From Giesbergeria sp. (lineage in GTDB: Bacteria > Pseudomonadota > Gammaproteobacteria > Burkholderiales > Burkholderiaceae_C), in NCBI GenBank assembly GCA_017998735.1, contig JAGOCN010000056.1, positions 1 to 8,110 of the forward strand: DNA of 8,110 bases, written 5' to 3'. Each line of letters begins with the position of its first letter. The first letter of the stretch is position 1. The position numbers and the translations under genes were made by a program. Positions 6,020 through 8,110 of this stretch are shown here, piece after piece. Below the pieces are notes generated by a model that saw only the letters and a list, made by a program, of their open reading frames with translations, was not told where the DNA came from and did no database searches.

Positions 6020-6835
6020 ATGGCCAAAATCGTCGTCGTGACCTCCGGCAAGGGAGGGGTGGGAAAGACCACCACCAGCGCCGCCTTTGCCTCGGGCCTG
6101 GCACTGCGCGGTCACAAGACCGCGGTGATCGACTTTGACGTCGGGCTGCGCAACCTCGACCTCATCATGGGCTGCGAGCGGCGTGTGGTGTACGACCTGA
6201 TCAACGTCATCCAGGGCGACGCCAACCTGAGCCAGGCGCTGATCAAGGACAAGAACAGTGACAACCTGTTTGTGCTGGCGGCGTCCCAGACGCGCGACAA
6301 GGACGCACTGACGCAGGAGGGCGTGGGCAAGGTGCTCAAGGACCTGGCAGAGATGGATTTCGAGTTCATCGTCTGCGACTCGCCCGCCGGCATTGAAAGC
6401 GGCGCGCTGATGGCGATGCACTTTGCCGACGAGGCGCTGGTGGTGACCAACCCCGAGGTGTCGTCGGTGCGCGACTCCGACCGCATCCTGGGCATGCTGG
6501 GCTCGAAGACGCAGCGCGCCATCGACGGCGGCGAGCCGGTGCGTGAGCACCTCTTGATCACGCGCTACAACCCGGGCCGCGTGCAGGACGGGCACATGCT
6601 GTCGCTGGAAGACATCCAGGACATCCTGCGCATCAAGCTGATCGGCGTGATTCCGGAGTCGGAAGCGGTGCTGCAGGCGTCCAACCAGGGCCTGCCCGCC
6701 ATCCACCTCAAGGGCACCGACGTGGCCGAAGCCTACCGGGACGTGATCGACCGCTTCCTGGGCGAAGAGCGGCCGCTGCGCTTCACCGATGCGCAGAAGC
6801 CGGGGTTTTTCAAGCGCATTTTTGGTGGGAAGTAA
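6020..6835 (+). CDS. minD: Septum site-determining protein MinD, membrane-binding ATPase
   Basis: MinD dimerises with ATP on the inner membrane, recruits MinC, and is released by MinE-stimulated hydrolysis, giving pole-to-pole oscillation or polar gradients. The product is 271 residues against 270 in E. coli. The deviant Walker A motif SGKGGVGKTT spans residues 9-18, with the signature lysine at 11 and the P-loop lysine at 16. The following FDVGLRNLDLIMGCE region and CDSPAGIESGA (Walker B-like) are conserved. The C-terminal FFKRIFGGK is the amphipathic membrane-targeting helix. AAGGAA lies 9 bases before the ATG. It is followed after 6 bases by minE, so the two are probably coupled. Confidence 0.98.
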   Translation: MAKIVVVTSGKGGVGKTTTSAAFASGLALRGHKTAVIDFDVGLRNLDLIMGCERRVVYDLINVIQGDANLSQALIKDKNSDNLFVLAASQTRDKDALTQEGVGKVLKDLAEMDFEFIVCDSPAGIESGALMAMHFADEALVVTNPEVSSVRDSDRILGMLGSKTQRAIDGGEPVREHLLITRYNPGRVQDGHMLSLEDIQDILRIKLIGVIPESEAVLQASNQGLPAIHLKGTDVAEAYRDVIDRFLGEERPLRFTDAQKPGFFKRIFGGK

Positions 6836-6841
6836 ACCGCC

Positions 6842-7105
6842 ATGTCTTTGCTGTCCCTGCTGCTGGGCGAGAAGCGAAAAACCGCCAGTGTGGCGCGCGA
6901 ACGCCTGCAGATCATCCTGGCGCACGAGCGCAGCGGCCGCGGCTCCGCCAAGCCCGACTACCTGCCGGCGCTGCAACGCGAGCTGCTGGCGGTCATTTCC
7001 AAATACGTGTCCATCAACGCCGAAGACCTGAAGGTGCACTTTGAGCGCCAGGACAACCTGGAAGTGCTGGAAGTGAAGATCGAGCTGCCCGATTCGGACC
7101 GCTGA
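6842..7105 (+). CDS. minE: Cell division topological specificity factor MinE
   Basis: MinE stimulates MinD ATPase and displaces MinC, restricting division inhibition to the poles. The product is 87 residues, the normal size (E. coli 88). The N-terminal [20 protein letters not shown] corresponds to the membrane-contacting and anti-MinCD helix. Residues about 32-87, including [16 protein letters not shown] and [11 protein letters not shown], form the dimeric topological-specificity domain. A GGGAAG overlapping the end of minD serves as ribosome-binding site. It is the last gene of the min operon and is followed by GC-rich hairpins. Confidence 0.97.
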   Translation: MSLLSLLLGEKRKTASVARERLQIILAHERSGRGSAKPDYLPALQRELLAVISKYVSINAEDLKVHFERQDNLEVLEVKIELPDSDR

Positions 7106-7108
7106 GCC

Positions 7109-7146
7109 CTGGCCGGTCAGCCGGCCGGCTGCGGCCTGCGGGCCGC
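7109..7146 (+). terminator. Tandem GC-rich hairpins downstream of minE
   Basis: The first stem is GGCCGG (7111-7116), loop TCAG, CCGGCC (7121-7126), extended by a T-G wobble and a C-G pair. The second is GCGGCC (7131-7136), loop TGCG, GGCCGC (7141-7146). They start 3 bases after the minE stop. No T-run follows, so they may stabilise the 3' end or cause Rho-assisted stopping. Confidence 0.45.
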
Positions 7147-7200
7147 CGCACTGGCCGGGCGTCTGCACAGCTGCCACTGTTTGAATACAGGGTCAAAACG

Positions 7201-7249
7201 GCCTCCAGCGCAGGTGCAGCCTGCGCCAGCAGCTATTGAAATAATAGCA
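7201..7249 (-). repeat. Dispersed intergenic repeat, copy B (Comamonadaceae-type)
   Basis: Read on the minus strand this 49-base element starts TGCTATT, has the core AGCTGCTGGCGC and ends GCGCTGGAGGC, aligning without gaps to copy A at about 80% identity. GCGCAGG and CCTGCGC within it form a 7-bp stem around CTGCA, extended by two G-T wobbles and a C-G pair. It lies between minE and the convergent response-regulator gene. Confidence 0.7.
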
Positions 7250-7302
7250 TCCTGGCCCTGGATTCCTGGCCCGTCTTGTCCTGTCTGAAGCCTTGCCCGC
7301 CG

Positions 7303-7330
7303 GACTGCAGTGCAACGCAGCCCTGCAGTC
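7303..7330 (-). terminator. Stem-loop overlapping the response-regulator stop codon
   Basis: GACTGCAG (7303-7310) and CTGCAGTC (7323-7330) form a perfect 8-bp stem with a 12-base loop. On the minus strand the stem begins inside the TGA stop. No T-run follows, so a terminator role is only possible. Confidence 0.3.
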
Positions 7331-8048
7331 AGAAGGGTTCGCCGCTGCTTTTGCTGTCGCCGCCGCTGCTGCCAGTTCCAGTTCCACCCCCCGCTCCCTC
7401 ACCCGTTCCGCCGCCGCCGCCCGGCAGCGCCTGCAGCCGGCCCAGCTGGTGGGCCAGTTCGATGGCCGATTGCACTCCGAACTTGGTGAAGATGTTGGCG
7501 CGGTGAAATTCCACCGTGCGCTGGGTGATGCCCAGGTGCTCGCCGATGGTCTTGTTGTAGTGGCCGTGCACCAGCTCGTCCAGCACCTCGCGCTCGCGCT
7601 GGCTCAGGCTGGCCAGCGCGGCGCGCTGGCGCTGCACTTCCTGGTCGGTGCTGCGCCGGGCGCTGGCAGCGGCCAGCGCCTGCTGCACGCGGTCCACCAG
7701 CAGGTTGTCCTGAAACGGCTTTTCCAGAAAGTCCCAGGCGCCGTTCTTGACCGCCGCCACCGCCATGCCGACATCGCCATGCCCGGTCAGGAACAGCACC
7801 GGCCAGGGGCAGCCGAGCTGCCTGAGCCGCTCGAACGTTGCCAGCCCCGACAGCGGCGCCATGCGGATGTCCAGCAGCACCACCGCCGTGCCCCAGTCGG
7901 CCCCGGCCGCCTGCGGGCCCAGGGCCTGCAGAAACTCGTCGCCCCCGTGCCAGGTGGCGGCCTGGTAGCCGCGCGAATCAAACAGCCAAGCCAGGCCGTC
8001 GCGCACGTCGGCGTCGTCGTCCACGATGTGGATGGCGGCAGGGTTCAA
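7329..8048 (-). CDS. FixJ/NarL-family two-component response regulator
   Basis: This 239-residue protein has a receiver domain (about 4-120) with acidic residues DDD (10-12), phospho-acceptor Asp60 in LLDIRM, Thr88 in LTGHGD and Lys110 in EKPF. A linker leads to a LuxR/GerE helix-turn-helix (about 146-205) with LSQREREVLDELVHG and IGEHLGITQRTVEFHRANI. It should bind DNA when phosphorylated. The output domain type and single long linker fit the FixJ/DctR group. The start is TTG; GGAGA lies 7 bases upstream, the receiver begins at once, and no later start would keep the first strand. The TTG overlaps the stop of the upstream frame (TTGA), so translation is coupled. Residues about 210-230 are a Gly-rich low-complexity tail not needed by the family. 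The target genes cannot be told. Confidence 0.93.
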   Translation of the reverse strand: MNPAAIHIVDDDADVRDGLAWLFDSRGYQAATWHGGDEFLQALGPQAAGADWGTAVVLLDIRMAPLSGLATFERLRQLGCPWPVLFLTGHGDVGMAVAAVKNGAWDFLEKPFQDNLLVDRVQQALAAASARRSTDQEVQRQRAALASLSQREREVLDELVHGHYNKTIGEHLGITQRTVEFHRANIFTKFGVQSAIELAHQLGRLQALPGGGGGTGEGAGGGTGTGSSGGDSKSSGEPF

Positions 8049-8110
8049 GGGGTGTCTCCGGGCGTGGACGCAGACGCGGGCTGCGGAATGGCCGGGGCCG
8101 GGGTTTCGGC
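8045..8110 (-). CDS. C-terminal fragment of an upstream gene, possibly the partner sensor kinase
   Basis: A frame open from the right edge encodes 21 residues (AETPAPAIPQ and on to STPGDTP) and then TGA, which overlaps the response-regulator TTG start by two bases. The Pro/Ala-rich tail has no diagnostic motif. Response regulators of this type often sit directly after their histidine kinase, so a sensor kinase is the best guess, but only from context. Confidence 0.5.
   Translation of the reverse strand, partial: AETPAPAIPQPASASTPGDTP

Noticed and set aside
5946..6041. 31-codon frame in the minC-minD gap overlapping the minD start
   Set aside because: It has no ribosome-binding site and no recognisable sequence; a leader peptide cannot be excluded but is unsupported.
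5822..7177. Minus-strand open frame of 451 codons across minD and minE
   Set aside because: It is antisense to two certain genes, and its Gln/His/Val-rich translation shows no family motif.
1..8110. tRNA, rRNA, CRISPR array, insertion sequence, transposase or attachment site
   Set aside because: None of their signatures was seen in reading both strands: no regular spaced repeats, no transposase motifs, and no cloverleaf or rRNA conserved stretches.

Overview
The window looks like a chromosomal segment of a GC-rich betaproteobacterium, most likely a Burkholderiales member of the Comamonadaceae (Acidovorax/Comamonas-like). The evidence is the high GC content, the sequence character of the minC-minD-minE operon, and two diverged copies (about 80% identical over 49 bases) of an intergenic element that resembles the short dispersed repeats I recall from Comamonadaceae genomes. 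The genus cannot be fixed from the sequence alone.

Layout. (1) 14-910, plus strand: an exported protein with the pattern of a small outer-membrane beta-barrel; its frame is open to the left edge, so the true start may lie outside. (2) 911-1239: a convergent intergenic gap holding repeat copy A, small dyads and a 12-mer identical to a neisserial DNA-uptake-sequence dialect. (3) 1240-5018, minus strand: three co-directional genes, read from right to left as an EamA-family ten-helix transporter, a 135-residue extremely acidic protein and a RecQ-family helicase of unusual architecture. A strong 11-15 bp stem separates the transporter from the other two. The acidic gene and the helicase gene are only 3 bases apart. 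(4) 5019-5168: a divergent promoter region between the transporter and minC, with helically phased direct repeats and a dyad. (5) 5169-7105, plus strand: minC, minD, minE, the complete Min system for division-site placement. (6) 7106-7328: a convergent gap with GC-rich hairpins and repeat copy B. (7) 7329-8110, minus strand: a FixJ/NarL-type response regulator with a TTG start overlapping the stop of an upstream gene that runs off the right edge and may encode its sensor kinase.

How the genes work together. MinC (FtsZ antagonist), MinD (membrane-binding ATPase) and MinE (topological regulator) form one functional module. The acidic protein and the RecQ-like helicase are probably co-transcribed and translationally linked; any functional partnership is an inference. 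The response regulator probably belongs to a two-component operon continuing to the right. The other genes have no evident link to each other.

The least ordinary items are the helicase (extra domain before the zinc cysteines, no HRDC domain, an Asn-Ala hexanucleotide tract and a Tudor-like C-terminal module) and its acidic partner, which has no Lys, Cys or aromatic residue. Nothing seen amounts to a clear new defence or mobile system.
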